Numbered from the stretch's first letter, positions 20,001 to 27,224 are shown. The stretch: DNA of 64,000 nucleotides from MWBV01 sp964608765 (GCA_964608765.1 CAZSPD010000004.1:9932-73931), one strand, 5' to 3'. A program made the numbers and translations. Notes: a model not told the origin generated them from the letters alone.

Positions 20001-20074
20001 ATTGCACTAGCTAAGAGTAGTTTTGAGGTTTTCTCTTTTTTTCTTTCTCTTTTTTGGTTCTCTTTTTGCACCAT
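17063..20074 (-). CDS. Exported surface protein B with duplicated domains, Cys-rich repeats and shared C-terminal module
   Basis: A 1003-residue secreted protein. After a basic signal peptide (about 1-36) comes a DUF11-like domain (about 40-175: NVKPGDIILYTLKYENKG), then two nearly identical tandem units of DUF4215-like repeat plus CARDB-like domain (173 residues each), four or more further Cys-rich CDDGN repeats (about 525-660) and the C-terminal module shared with the proteins at 15149 and 21441. The duplication is still near-identical at DNA level, so it is recent. No membrane anchor is seen at the end (FWAEAV). A structural or adhesive surface role is inferred. Confidence 0.75.
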   Translation of the reverse strand: MVQKENQKRERKKEKTSKLLLASAITLILFLSFASACTGCCLEIVKCADKTNVKPGDIILYTLKYENKGNKPCTGGGVEIQEKLDSNLKYLNYTTYLERDSDKEGISFGHSAHSQPGFNKLTNTLTWNAHVVSPGEVGRILIRVEVLEPEECGDFEIPNHFKAWSDQEDWKQSNTHKLYVKYDCLPKCGNGILEEGEECDDGNTDDNDGCSSKCKIEIPEEEQCIEDLSVRYSYANSFGTGIAISYENGTFISQITPSIPKGTYTIRYYIDNNIQNTTNNALITLKLNSNIFEEYNNTIKQFHYKTLTLNTNNLECDKEYTISLNVVSQHNPLCIEDDDSDNKATRSFYLTCEDDEPEPLCGNGILEEGEECDDGNTDDNDGCSSKCKIEIPEEEQCIEDLSVRYSYANSFGTGIALSYENGTWISQVTPSIPKGTYKVRYYINNNIPDTTNNANMIFKVNSNTLANYNYTITKFHSKTLTLNTNNLECNTKYTLSLNIISQHNPLCIEDDESDNKATRSFYVLCDGPEPLCGNGILETGEECDDGNTDDNDGCSSLCKIEFCGDGIKQNNEECDDGNNIDGDGCSHDCKIEYKLPECGNGILELGEECDSGINNGKLCVAKYGKTCAYCSSTCKLLTLSGGFCGDGILQTPNEQCDDGNTKNGDGCSSLCKNECPNGICVPNMTIEEFTPLVWQCDERLVYDDFTRPGRISQGGEPLIERINNYAFEGEQIRWKVLVMDKNGIDKVKDVYVTLDGIIEANCRILRDNKMDPSCNARILEEKLTTFNPETMAYYECILTVETSDSMYGKSEITIEAEDLYGEIGIMDETEVWFLNPIVSLNVQGGISFSSILRPGTLEYSSPVILTNNADSGSGVLLDVFVSGTNFYDSSSSGAKCPTTNQLSLSNFAYYATNGAHSTKQDMQVGRTCDSEGYCSVNYGLEFNNPYKFYNSHEVLQVQKAGPYYTGNLLSPGADMTLIFRLNVPEPCVGTFNSGHIRFWAEAV
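18462..19499 (-). repeat. Two tandem 519-bp units inside surface protein B
   Basis: Sequence landmarks recur with a 519-bp offset (for example TTCTTCAG ending at 18900 and at 19419), giving two in-frame 173-residue units of Cys-rich repeat plus CARDB-like domain. The copies are close to identical at both edges and more diverged in the middle, which suggests duplication followed by partial homogenisation. Unit edges are approximate. Confidence 0.8.
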
Positions 20075-20121
20075 TTTTTATTCATTTTTCACCTCTCTCT
20101 AAACTCTTTTTTATAATCTAA

Positions 20122-21303
20122 TTAGTAATCTATTGTAAATGTTGCAGGAACAGCAATTATGTTCCCTGCTTTATCTGATATTTCTATTGATAATGAATAA
20201 TCTCCTTTTGTAAATGCAACTTTTTTGTAACAGTAACCATTTGTTAGTTTTGTACATAGAGTTGTTGTAGGTGAGCGAGGATTAAGTGTATTTTTAGAGG
20301 TTATTCTATAGAGATTGTCTTCACTTATACTTAAATTAAATTCAATATATCTTTTATTTACTATTTTGAAAAATGAATCGGGATTGTTTAGTACAGGTGG
20401 TTTAGTGTCTACTTTTATTTGAGTGCTTCGTGAAGAAACACTTGTTCCTGCAATATCTTCAACTTCAAAATAATATCCTATTGTTTGTCCTGTGTATTTA
20501 TTTAGGTTTACATCAATTGTACATAAGTATTGATTTGAAGCATAAGTACATTTACTTAAATCTAGGTTTGTTTTATCTGTTCCATAATATAGTGTGACTC
20601 TTTTAGGATTTAATTCTCTGAATTTGATTTCAAATGAACCATCTGCAAAACTATTTGCTCGTGGAAGTGCTGTTGAGAGTGTAGGTTTTATACTGTCTAC
20701 AAAGAAATTAACTTCTACTTCAGTAGGGTTTCCATTTAAGTCTGTTGCTTTGAATAGTAAACTGTTTTGACCTTCTTTGAATGTTATTGATTTTGAGTAT
20801 GGATTAGATGAAGTAGAAACTGGACATTTAGGGCAGATTCTCATCCAAGAAATTGAGCCTGGTTTATTTAAGTCTCTGTATTGAATTTCTGCAATTTCAT
20901 TAAGAGTTAATTTAAGATCAATTCTTCTAGAATTTTGAATACTATTATTTAGAGGATTTAGTATTTTTAATTCAGGAGGTTCTCCATCAGATACAACTCC
21001 TCCACCAGGTACATCACCTGAACAGTCTGTAGGCATCTTTAAACACACAGCAGAATTTCCACCAACATAACACTCTCTTACTGGATCATAAGATTTGAAA
21101 CACGGAGTACATAAAGTGTATTGACAAGTGCAGTATTTTGAATTACAATTTGAAAGTGTTATTTTATCTTGATTAGTACAATAAGTGTATTTATCCCCTT
21201 TAGTGAAACATGCTTTAAATTCTGCACTTGCAAATGAAAGCATTGTTAGAGTTAATACTAACATTATGAATGTTATTCCGAGTGTTTTTTTTGATGTTTT
21301 CAT
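20122..21303 (-). CDS. Exported protein with Ig-like domains, no anchor
   Basis: A 393-residue secreted protein. The signal peptide (1-27) and the leader sequence before the ATG (AAAAACACAAAAACAAA) closely match those of surface protein A, so the 5' ends share ancestry. The first 80 residues are Cys-rich (CTCQYTLCTPC), followed by three Ig-like or bacterial-Ig-like domains (starting near PPELKILNPLNNS, SIKPTLSTALP and TKPPVLNNPDS). The context is the surface-protein block on one strand. A role in envelope structure or adhesion is inferred. Confidence 0.7.
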   Translation of the reverse strand: MKTSKKTLGITFIMLVLTLTMLSFASAEFKACFTKGDKYTYCTNQDKITLSNCNSKYCTCQYTLCTPCFKSYDPVRECYVGGNSAVCLKMPTDCSGDVPGGGVVSDGEPPELKILNPLNNSIQNSRRIDLKLTLNEIAEIQYRDLNKPGSISWMRICPKCPVSTSSNPYSKSITFKEGQNSLLFKATDLNGNPTEVEVNFFVDSIKPTLSTALPRANSFADGSFEIKFRELNPKRVTLYYGTDKTNLDLSKCTYASNQYLCTIDVNLNKYTGQTIGYYFEVEDIAGTSVSSRSTQIKVDTKPPVLNNPDSFFKIVNKRYIEFNLSISEDNLYRITSKNTLNPRSPTTTLCTKLTNGYCYKKVAFTKGDYSLSIEISDKAGNIIAVPATFTIDY

Positions 21304-21408
21304 TTTGTTTTTGTGTTTTTATGTAGTGTGTTTTACTTTGTTTGTTTATGTGAATTTGAGAGTTTACTCTTAGTGAGTACCCTGTTTCTTGAGGGTGTTT
21401 GAGTATAA

Positions 21409-21435
21409 TAAAATAAAAAATAAAAAAATAAAAAA
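21409..21435 (-). terminator. T-rich archaeal terminator after surface protein C
   Basis: Directly downstream of the stop at 21441 the minus strand reads runs of five to seven T separated by single A. Such T-rich tracts end archaeal transcripts without a hairpin. Confidence 0.6.
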
Positions 21436-21440
21436 TGGAT

Positions 21441-22571
21441 TTAGATTGCTTCACCCCAGAAGTAAATCTTTCCACTATCAAAGTTACCATTACATGGTTC
21501 TGGAAGATTAAGTCTGAAGATTAGCGACATTTCTGCTCCAGGTGCTAGGATGTTTCCAAGGTAGTATGGACCTTGTTTCATAGTTGATTGAAGAATTTCA
21601 TGTCTATCATAGAATGGGTTTGGATCATTAAATCCTGTACCATAGTTGATTGATAGATATCCTTCAGCATCTTTATTTCTTCCTACTTGTAAATCCTGTT
21701 TTGTAGAATATGCTCCGTTTGTAGCATAGTATCTGAAATTTTCTAATTTAAGAACATTGCTTGTTCCACATTTAGCTCCTGAACTTGATGAATCATAGAA
21801 GTCTGTTCCTGATATGAACATATCAAGTAAAACTCCTGAACCGAGGTCAGCTTCATTTCCAACTAATACTCTTCTAGAGTATGAGCTAGTTCCTGGTCTT
21901 ACTTCATCAAAGCTTATTTCTCCATCAATTGATAATTCAATTATTGGATTAAGGAACCAGTATTCCATTTCAGCCATCTCAGAAGTTAATCCATTTAAAT
22001 CTTCAGCTTCAACAGTTATTTCATATTCTCCATACATAGATTCGAAAGTTTCTACAGTAAGAGTACATGTGTAATAAGCCATTACTTCTGGATTAAATGT
22101 TGTTAATTTTTCTTCTAAGATTCTAGCATTACAAGATTCTGGTATTTCTCCTGGTTTAGGTTTAGGTTTCCCTAAAACTTCTACATCGTATGTGCTATAG
22201 TGAACTGGGAATATATTCCCAACTTCTCTTTTACAGTTTGCTTCAATGTCTCCACCAACTGTTACATACACATCTTTAACTTTGTCGATTCCGTTTTTAT
22301 CCATTACAAGAACAGTCCATTGGATTTGTTCACCTTCGAAAGCATAGTTGTTTATTCTTTCGACCATAACTTGTCCAGGTCCTGTTATTCTTCCGGGTTC
22401 AGTTGCATCATCATATACAACTCTATCATAACATTGCCATACAATTGGTTCAAATTCTTCTGTTATGATACTAACACCCATCCCTGAACCAACACTAACA
22501 GCTAAAACTCCAGGTAATACTGAAAGCACTAACGCAGAAATTACTAATACGCTTAATAATGTCTTTTTCAT
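21441..22571 (-). CDS. Exported surface protein C, shortest paralogue of the shared module
   Basis: A 376-residue secreted protein: a signal peptide (about 1-24, ending VLPGVLA) followed only by the module shared with proteins A and B (PLVWQC-like start IVWQC, ERINNYAFEGEQI, CNARILEEKL, FYDSSSSGAKC, FWGEAI end). Being essentially the module alone, it may be the founding and most abundant form, for example a main surface or S-layer-like component; this is inference. It has a strong Shine-Dalgarno GGAGGT about 7 nt before the ATG, which overlaps the stop of an upstream 52-codon gene (ATGA), and a T-rich terminator behind it. Confidence 0.78.
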   Translation of the reverse strand: MKKTLLSVLVISALVLSVLPGVLAVSVGSGMGVSIITEEFEPIVWQCYDRVVYDDATEPGRITGPGQVMVERINNYAFEGEQIQWTVLVMDKNGIDKVKDVYVTVGGDIEANCKREVGNIFPVHYSTYDVEVLGKPKPKPGEIPESCNARILEEKLTTFNPEVMAYYTCTLTVETFESMYGEYEITVEAEDLNGLTSEMAEMEYWFLNPIIELSIDGEISFDEVRPGTSSYSRRVLVGNEADLGSGVLLDMFISGTDFYDSSSSGAKCGTSNVLKLENFRYYATNGAYSTKQDLQVGRNKDAEGYLSINYGTGFNDPNPFYDRHEILQSTMKQGPYYLGNILAPGAEMSLIFRLNLPEPCNGNFDSGKIYFWGEAI

Positions 22572-22726
22572 ATTTTATAACCTCCTTTCAACTGTATGTA
22601 ATATCCTCTGTTAGACAGATTCGTTATCGCAACTTTATCCGGATAACTATGAAATGATGTTAATTTATATAATTCTATTTTGATTTTCTCTTTTTGTGCC
22701 TCTTTTGCACATCTTTTTTTGAACAT
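22568..22726 (-). CDS. 52-residue leader protein translationally coupled to surface protein C
   Basis: A short frame from ATG 22726 to TGA 22568-22570, whose last bases form the ATG of surface protein C (ATGA overlap). The product is basic and soluble, starts MFKKRCAKEAQ and ends LKGGYKI; the codons for K-G-G-Y hold the GGAGGT Shine-Dalgarno of the next gene. A TATA box (22750-22758) sits about 25-30 nt before this ATG, which predicts a leaderless mRNA beginning with this gene. There is no homology that I recognise. It could be a regulator of surface-protein expression or a translated leader. Confidence 0.55.
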   Translation of the reverse strand: MFKKRCAKEAQKEKIKIELYKLTSFHSYPDKVAITNLSNRGYYIQLKGGYKI

Positions 22727-22749
22727 TGTAGATTTTCTAAATGCAATTT

Positions 22750-22773
22750 CTTTTTAAGCATTATTGTCGTCGA
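22750..22773 (-). promoter_or_regulatory. Promoter of the small gene/surface protein C operon
   Basis: The minus strand carries TCGACGACAATAAT (22760-22773), one base from the TATA-like CTTAAAAAG (22750-22758). This is the same layout as at 14106-14129. The rest of the gap to 23037 is AT-rich and I see nothing else in it except a partial echo of AAGCATTATTGT near 22932. Confidence 0.65.
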
Positions 22774-23036
22774 AGTAATAGGTTTTTGTTGTTACCTTAT
22801 TTAGATGAACTAATTTATTTTTTTGACTTTATCGAATACAAAAGGCTAATTTTAATACTGAGTTATATCTATTCTAATATGCATATTATTTGGATATAAA
22901 CTGAAAATTGCTTTTTGAGAGTAACAGCAAGCATTATTGTTTTTAGAGTAGCAAAAGAAAAAAGGTATTTTTGAATTACTATTCTATTATTGGATGTAAG
23001 TTATTATTTTAATTTAGAAATTAATAGGGTGTTAGT

Positions 23037-23555
23037 TTATTTTTTCTTTTTTGCAGGTGTTTTTTTCTTTGCAGGTTTTTTAGAAGTTGTAGTTTTCTTT
23101 TTAGTAGGAGTTTTCTTTTTTGTTGTTTTAGGAGTGCCTGGTTTTTTGTAAGTTTTTTTAGCTGCTTTCATTGCATCTTGGAAAGTAGCATCAGGGTCTT
23201 TTTCTTTCATTGCTCTGTAAGTGTCACTTAAATGAACTTGCCAGGTTGTTAGTTTTTTTCTATCATCATATATTGTTCTATCTCCTGAAGGAGTTTCTTG
23301 TTTTGGGGTGATTTGAATAGGTGTAAATCTTGTTTCTTGAATTTTTGCTTCTTTTGCTTCCATTTCTTCTCCTACTAGATTCACACGTGAGATTGCAGCA
23401 GCCATTTTTCTCATTCTTTTTACTTGATTTTCCATTTTTTTTATTCTTCTTCTTTCATTTATTGAAATTGCAATTATTCCAATTAAAACTAATAATATTA
23501 GAATAAATAGTAAAATAGGTACAATCATGCTTGGTTGAAAAAATAAAAATGACAT
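23037..23555 (-). CDS. Membrane-anchored protein with lysine-rich histone-H1-like tail
   Basis: A 172-residue protein with one N-terminal transmembrane helix (about 9-31), a basic juxtamembrane helix, a segment around 104-138 (TTWQVHLSDTYRAMKEKD ... AMKAAKKTYKK) that looks like the short W ... Y motif of HMG/YABBY-type DNA-binding proteins, and a tail of KKTP/KKTT/AKKK repeats (138-172). Tails of this type bind nucleic acid in bacterial and algal H1-like proteins. A role in tethering DNA to the membrane is an inference. A 13-bp palindrome lies between its TATA box and its start. Confidence 0.6.
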   Translation of the reverse strand: MSFLFFQPSMIVPILLFILILLVLIGIIAISINERRRIKKMENQVKRMRKMAAAISRVNLVGEEMEAKEAKIQETRFTPIQITPKQETPSGDRTIYDDRKKLTTWQVHLSDTYRAMKEKDPDATFQDAMKAAKKTYKKPGTPKTTKKKTPTKKKTTTSKKPAKKKTPAKKKK

Positions 23556-23569
23556 TTTGTTACTTTAAA

Positions 23570-23582
23570 ATGTTGTCAACAT
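23570..23582 (-). promoter_or_regulatory. 13-bp palindrome (candidate operator)
   Basis: ATGTTG-T-CAACAT is a perfect inverted repeat 15 nt upstream of the ATG at 23555 and just downstream of a TATA-like CTATAAAAA (about 23588-23596). The position over the transcription start suggests repression, possibly autoregulation. Confidence 0.45.
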
Positions 23583-23638
23583 GGTTTTTATAGATATTTG
23601 TGTTTAAATTTGCTATTTTTTGTTGTTACTTTTTATTG

Positions 23639-23912
23639 ATGATTATTTATAATCAAGAGATAATAAGAAAGATATTTCTGCAACTTAAGAATAATCCTTA
23701 TGTGGGATCAAATAAGGTATAAATTTTTCAGAGAAAAAAGAATAAAAGAGAAAAGAATTTACTATTTGGTTTATGATGATTTAATGTTAGTGTTGATTGT
23801 TGCTATAAGTGATAAGAAAACTCAAGAAGAAACAATAAATAAGATTGTAGAATATTTTAAAGAATATAGGGAGCATTCAGAAAAATTAAGCAACTCTTTT
23901 GACTTTTTCTAA
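23639..23912 (+). pseudogene. RelE/ParE-like toxin gene, frameshifted
   Basis: Two overlapping frames together resemble an archaeal RelE-fold mRNA-interferase. The first, from ATG 23639, gives IIRKIFLQLKNNPYVG and stops at 23722. The second, open to 23912, gives DQIRYKFFREKRI, then IYYLVYDDLMLVLIVAISDK and a helical end. RelE relatives show NPxxG followed by a Y-x-F/K-R-I-x-Y-L-V-Y stretch in one frame, so a frameshift near 23705 is the simplest reading. The joined length, about 90 residues, suits the family, although the N-terminal helices look shortened. It runs convergently into an AbrB-like gene (27-nt overlap). A sequencing error remains possible. Confidence 0.55.
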
Positions 23913-24092
23913 TTTTAAATCTTTTAAGCTTTCTTCGAATTGTTTAATTAAGTCTTCATCTATTTTTTTTATTATTATCATATCTTCTATTTTATCTAGT
24001 GCAATTATAGACCCTTCTTTTAAATTTAGTTCATTCCTTATTTTATTTGGGATTACAATTTGGCCTTTTGAGCTTATTTTTGTTATTTCCAT
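23886..24092 (-). CDS. AbrB/MazE-type DNA-binding protein (candidate antitoxin)
   Basis: A 68-residue swapped-hairpin AbrB protein. MEITKISSKGQIVIPNKIR is the typical family start, so the ATG at 24092 is preferred over one 30 nt upstream. The C-terminal half is charged and helical (EESLKDLKLEKVKRVA), like the toxin-binding tails of antitoxins. In archaea AbrB antitoxins normally precede RelE-like toxins on the same strand; here the toxin-like frame is convergent and frameshifted, so the regulator may now be orphaned. Confidence 0.82.
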   Translation of the reverse strand: MEITKISSKGQIVIPNKIRNELNLKEGSIIALDKIEDMIIIKKIDEDLIKQFEESLKDLKLEKVKRVA

Positions 24093-24133
24093 AGTGTAAG
24101 AAAGTAAGAATGTAGTCTTCATAAATTTTCCTA

Positions 24134-24592
24134 TTATTTTTCTTCAATCCAGAAGTGAATGTCAATATTCATAGGATAATTAGGGTCAGGCCACCATAAT
24201 TTGTCTTTGAATTTAGGGTTTTCCAAACTTAAGTCTTTTGTTATATTTATTATTATTTTAGTTCTATTAAATTCTTCAATTAATTTGAAGGATTCATCAA
24301 TAGTTATGTATTCATCTATTTCTAATATGAATTCTCCTGAATCCATATTATCTAGGAGTGTTCCATTTTCAGCAAACATATCTATTGTGTAAGTGTATCT
24401 CATTTTTTGATGTTCTAAGTTGTGAATTGTGAATGAGTAGTTGTAGATTTCATTTAATTTAACTGAAGAAGGTAATTCAGTGTGGTTTTCAAAGTACATT
24501 TCAGTTAAAGGTTCTATTCCTAAAGGAATAAATGAAAGTACAACTAAAAATATTCCAAGCAAGATTATTCCAGCAATAAATACTTTTTTCAT
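24134..24592 (-). CDS. Exported single-helix-anchored protein, weakly DUF1616-like
   Basis: A 152-residue protein with an uncleaved signal anchor (about 4-26) and a beta-rich extracellular domain. EPLTEMYFENHTELPSSVKL, then NYSFTIHNLE and RYTYTIDMF, resemble the C-terminal domain of archaeal DUF1616 proteins, which occur in polysaccharide gene neighbourhoods. The similarity is recalled from pattern, not tested. No enzymatic residues are apparent. It lies 41 nt from the AbrB-like gene on the same strand. Confidence 0.5.
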   Translation of the reverse strand: MKKVFIAGIILLGIFLVVLSFIPLGIEPLTEMYFENHTELPSSVKLNEIYNYSFTIHNLEHQKMRYTYTIDMFAENGTLLDNMDSGEFILEIDEYITIDESFKLIEEFNRTKIIINITKDLSLENPKFKDKLWWPDPNYPMNIDIHFWIEEK

Positions 24593-24686
24593 TGTTTGTT
24601 TTCTCCTAATAGATACTTTAGTTTACTTCTTATTAAATCTATAGATTTCATGATTTTTTAGGTTTTTTAGTGGAGTTTTTAATAAT

Positions 24687-25199
24687 TTATAGAGTGTTTA
24701 AAATATCTTTAAAAAATTCAGTTTGTCTTATTAAAGTGTATCTTTTTTCTCCTGTGCTTAAAGGTAATTCATTATAGCACTGGTGTAAGCAAGATGTAAA
24801 GTATATTTTATCTACTGTTTTTCTTGATTTTAAAGAACCTATTTTTCTTCCTCTCCCTATTATATTTGATATTTCTTCAGGGATGTACATGTTTCCAACA
24901 ACATCGCTTTTTTCAACTCTTGCTTTAAATTCAGGAACACCTTTAGATTCAAGAGCATAATTTACTAGTTTTAGGGATTTTCTAGCATAACTTGCAGGAA
25001 CTCTAATTATTCTATTTTCATTTGATTTTAGATTATATTCAATATTTCCAAGATCATCTATTTTTCCTACAAATTTTGAGTAAAATTCTTTGCTTTTTCC
25101 ATCAATGTATTTTTCATTAGAAAGTGTTCCGCCTCCATTTTCGCGAATACTTTCATTTAAGATTATGTTTTTTTCTAGATTATTGAATATGCTTACCAT
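24687..25199 (-). CDS. Hypothetical soluble protein
   Basis: A 170-residue soluble protein that I do not recognise. It has a glycine-rich NGGGTLSNEKYIDGKSKEF stretch near residue 22, a basic central part (RIIRVPASYARKSLKLVNY, 63-81) and a late Cys/His group (FTSCLHQCYNE, about 134-144) that might bind metal. A TATA-like region (TTTATAAAGTT and TATATAA between 25218 and 25245) precedes it. Neighbours are small membrane proteins of unknown function on the same strand. Confidence 0.5.
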   Translation of the reverse strand: MVSIFNNLEKNIILNESIRENGGGTLSNEKYIDGKSKEFYSKFVGKIDDLGNIEYNLKSNENRIIRVPASYARKSLKLVNYALESKGVPEFKARVEKSDVVGNMYIPEEISNIIGRGRKIGSLKSRKTVDKIYFTSCLHQCYNELPLSTGEKRYTLIRQTEFFKDILNTL

Positions 25200-25281
25200 G
25201 ATTTAATAGATAAATTATTTATTTATAAAGTTTTCTATATATAACTACTATATAGTTACATAAATAATATTTAGAAGTAAA

Positions 25282-25569
25282 TTATTCTTTAGTTTTTAGT
25301 TTTTCTTCTAAATTATTTGTGTTTGGGGTGTGAGTGTCTTTATCTTGATTAGTTAAATAGCAATTATTGTGTTTTGCTCTTTTAAAACACAAATAAACAT
25401 AACTTGCTGCAGAGATTCCAAATCCTACTCCAACTAAGCTTCTTTCTTTATCACTTGGTTCTTCGTGTTTATAGGCTTTGTATCCAACATAGGAAATGCT
25501 CCCAAATGTTGAACATACCAGTGTTGCAAGAATAAGATAATCTTTTATATTTTTAGTTTGTTTTTTCAC
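25282..25569 (-). CDS. Small membrane protein, two helices
   Basis: A 95-residue protein with two predicted transmembrane helices (about 11-31 and 43-62) and a hydrophilic C-terminal tail. No family is recognised. It starts 14 nt after the stop of the upstream gene at 25584-26075, so the two small membrane proteins are probably co-transcribed. Confidence 0.5.
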   Translation of the reverse strand: MKKQTKNIKDYLILATLVCSTFGSISYVGYKAYKHEEPSDKERSLVGVGFGISAASYVYLCFKRAKHNNCYLTNQDKDTHTPNTNNLEEKLKTKE

Positions 25570-25583
25570 TTTAATTTCTTTTT

Positions 25584-26075
25584 TTAGTTTTTTGGTTTTT
25601 CTTGTATTTTTTGTGCTTTTTTTGCATTGTATTTGTATTCTTCTATTTCTTTTATTTTATTAGATAAGTAATTATATCTTCCTTCAAATTGTTTGTAAAT
25701 TCCAGTATCTTTTGAACTGTAATTAACCTTGTTTATATTGACTTTTTCCATACCTTTTTTTAGAAAAGGGTTCTCAATGTATTTTATTTTTCCTTTTTCT
25801 TTGTATTCAATAATTTTATTGTGTGTGAGTCCATAAGAATAAACTACTTTGTTTCCATCAATATTATATTTTTGATTAGCTAGTTTAGGTATATTTACTG
25901 CAATAGTGAGTGCAATTGCAAGTACTCCTCCACTCGCTACAAGACTTGCAAGTGTTTTTTTAGCTAATTCTTTTTCTGTTTCAGAATGTAGATTGTGCTG
26001 TGTAAATTTCTTACTATCAAAATGACTGTAGTGTTTAGTTCTTTCTTTATTATTAGATTTGTTTTCTAAATTCAT
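25584..26075 (-). CDS. Small membrane protein, one helix
   Basis: A 163-residue protein with a charged N-terminus of about 40 residues, one hydrophobic helix (about 46-68) and a lysine/tyrosine-rich C-terminal domain with a coiled-coil-like end (KIKEIEEYKYNAKKAQKI). No domain recognised. It is first in a two-gene unit with the protein at 25282-25569. Confidence 0.5.
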   Translation of the reverse strand: MNLENKSNNKERTKHYSHFDSKKFTQHNLHSETEKELAKKTLASLVASGGVLAIALTIAVNIPKLANQKYNIDGNKVVYSYGLTHNKIIEYKEKGKIKYIENPFLKKGMEKVNINKVNYSSKDTGIYKQFEGRYNYLSNKIKEIEEYKYNAKKAQKIQEKPKN

Positions 26076-26148
26076 TGTAAAGTATATGTTTTGAAATGTG
26101 ATTTAAAAAGTTTGTGTAGATTTAGATGTAAGTTTTAGTGTATTGGTT

Positions 26149-26940
26149 TTATTCTCTTAAGAAATTAAGTATATCTTGCCATCTTTCTTCAATTAATCCT
26201 AAATTTCTTGCATCGTGTCCTTTAGAGTGTTTTATTAATTTAATCCAAGGGTGTTTTTCAATAATATTTAGAGTGTGGTTAATTGAAGTTGTTTTATCTT
26301 CAGAATCATGAAATACTAAAATACCTGTTTCATTTCCAGCTAATCTATTAAGATAAAAATCAGGTGAAGCTTCTGGGACCTGATTTATTTTTTCAATTAA
26401 ACTTTCATTTTTAAATTTGATTCTGTATAGGTTTCTGTAAGCTCTTCTAATAAATTCTAAATGTTTTTCAATGTCTTGCTCATCTCCATCTTGATTGTGT
26501 TTTTTAAAATCCCAGACAGGAGAAAATAATATTATTTTTCTAATATCTTTATCAAGTGCTCCAGCACCACAAGAGAGTGCTCCACTAAAGCTTCCACCTA
26601 AAAGAATTATATTTCCAACAGAAAATTTAATGATGTTATTGTCCCATAGGTTTTTTGCTTTTCCTTTTTTTAGTTCTTTTAAGAATTCTGTTATTTCTTT
26701 AACAATATTTTCTTCAAGGAATCCTTTACCTTTGCTTTGATAAGTTCCAGTGTATTTTGGGAAAAATACATTGAATCCTCTATTATATAGGAATTTTATT
26801 AAATTATTATATTCTGCAGCACCTGGAAAACCTGGGAGAATAATGATTGCATCTCTTTTCCATCCTTCTTCATATCCATGAACTAAAAACTCAAAGAAAA
26901 CATCTTTGTAATATGATTTTAAGATATAATTTTCTATCAT
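26149..26940 (-). CDS. Alpha/beta hydrolase (dienelactone hydrolase/peptidase-like)
   Basis: A 263-residue cytoplasmic serine hydrolase. IIILPGFPGAAEY (about 32-44) would be the oxyanion-hole region, LLGGSFSGAL (113-122) the nucleophile elbow with Ser117, FHDSEDKT the acid region and KGHDARN the catalytic histidine region near the C-terminus. Serine replaces the usual glycine two positions after the nucleophile. The substrate is unknown: esterase, acyl-peptidase or polysaccharide deacylase are all possible. Upstream is low-complexity T/G-rich DNA (about 26966-27003). Confidence 0.78.
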   Translation of the reverse strand: MIENYILKSYYKDVFFEFLVHGYEEGWKRDAIIILPGFPGAAEYNNLIKFLYNRGFNVFFPKYTGTYQSKGKGFLEENIVKEITEFLKELKKGKAKNLWDNNIIKFSVGNIILLGGSFSGALSCGAGALDKDIRKIILFSPVWDFKKHNQDGDEQDIEKHLEFIRRAYRNLYRIKFKNESLIEKINQVPEASPDFYLNRLAGNETGILVFHDSEDKTTSINHTLNIIEKHPWIKLIKHSKGHDARNLGLIEERWQDILNFLRE

Positions 26941-27064
26941 AATTTACTAAAGGTTTTATTCCTTTTATGTTTTATGTTTTGGGTTTTATGTCTTGGGTTT
27001 TGGGCTTCTCTTTAAAAGATGTTTAAGTTAATAGTGCAGTAATGGGGTATTGATTTCTTAAAAA

Positions 27065-27189
27065 TATTCTATTTTGTATATTTAGTCAAAGAAAATGTAA
27101 CTTTTAGTACAAAATACAAAAGATATAACTGATTTATTATTCTATTTTGTATATTTAGTCAAAGAAAATGTAACTTTTAGTACAAAATA
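27065..27189. repeat. Duplicated 52-bp element with inverted ends (operator-like)
   Basis: Two identical 52-bp copies at 27065-27116 and 27138-27189, 21 bp apart. Each contains TATTTTGTA near one end and its inverse TACAAAATA at the other. The second copy ends 35 bp before the Fic gene start and just upstream of its TATA-like region (TTTTTAAAC, about 27196-27204). A tandem operator for the HTH-containing Fic protein is the simplest explanation; remnants of a small inverted-repeat element are an alternative. Confidence 0.8.
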
Positions 27190-27224
27190 GGAATATTTTT
27201 AAACTTTAAATCCTTATAAATATC

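Noticed and set aside
21215..21490. A 91-codon minus-strand frame across the gap between two surface-protein genes
   Set aside because: It runs through a T-rich terminator and the start of a known signal peptide in the wrong frame.
26941..27003. TTTTATGTTTTGGG-type repeats upstream of the hydrolase gene
   Set aside because: Short, irregular T/G-rich low-complexity DNA; no consistent unit and no sign of an array.
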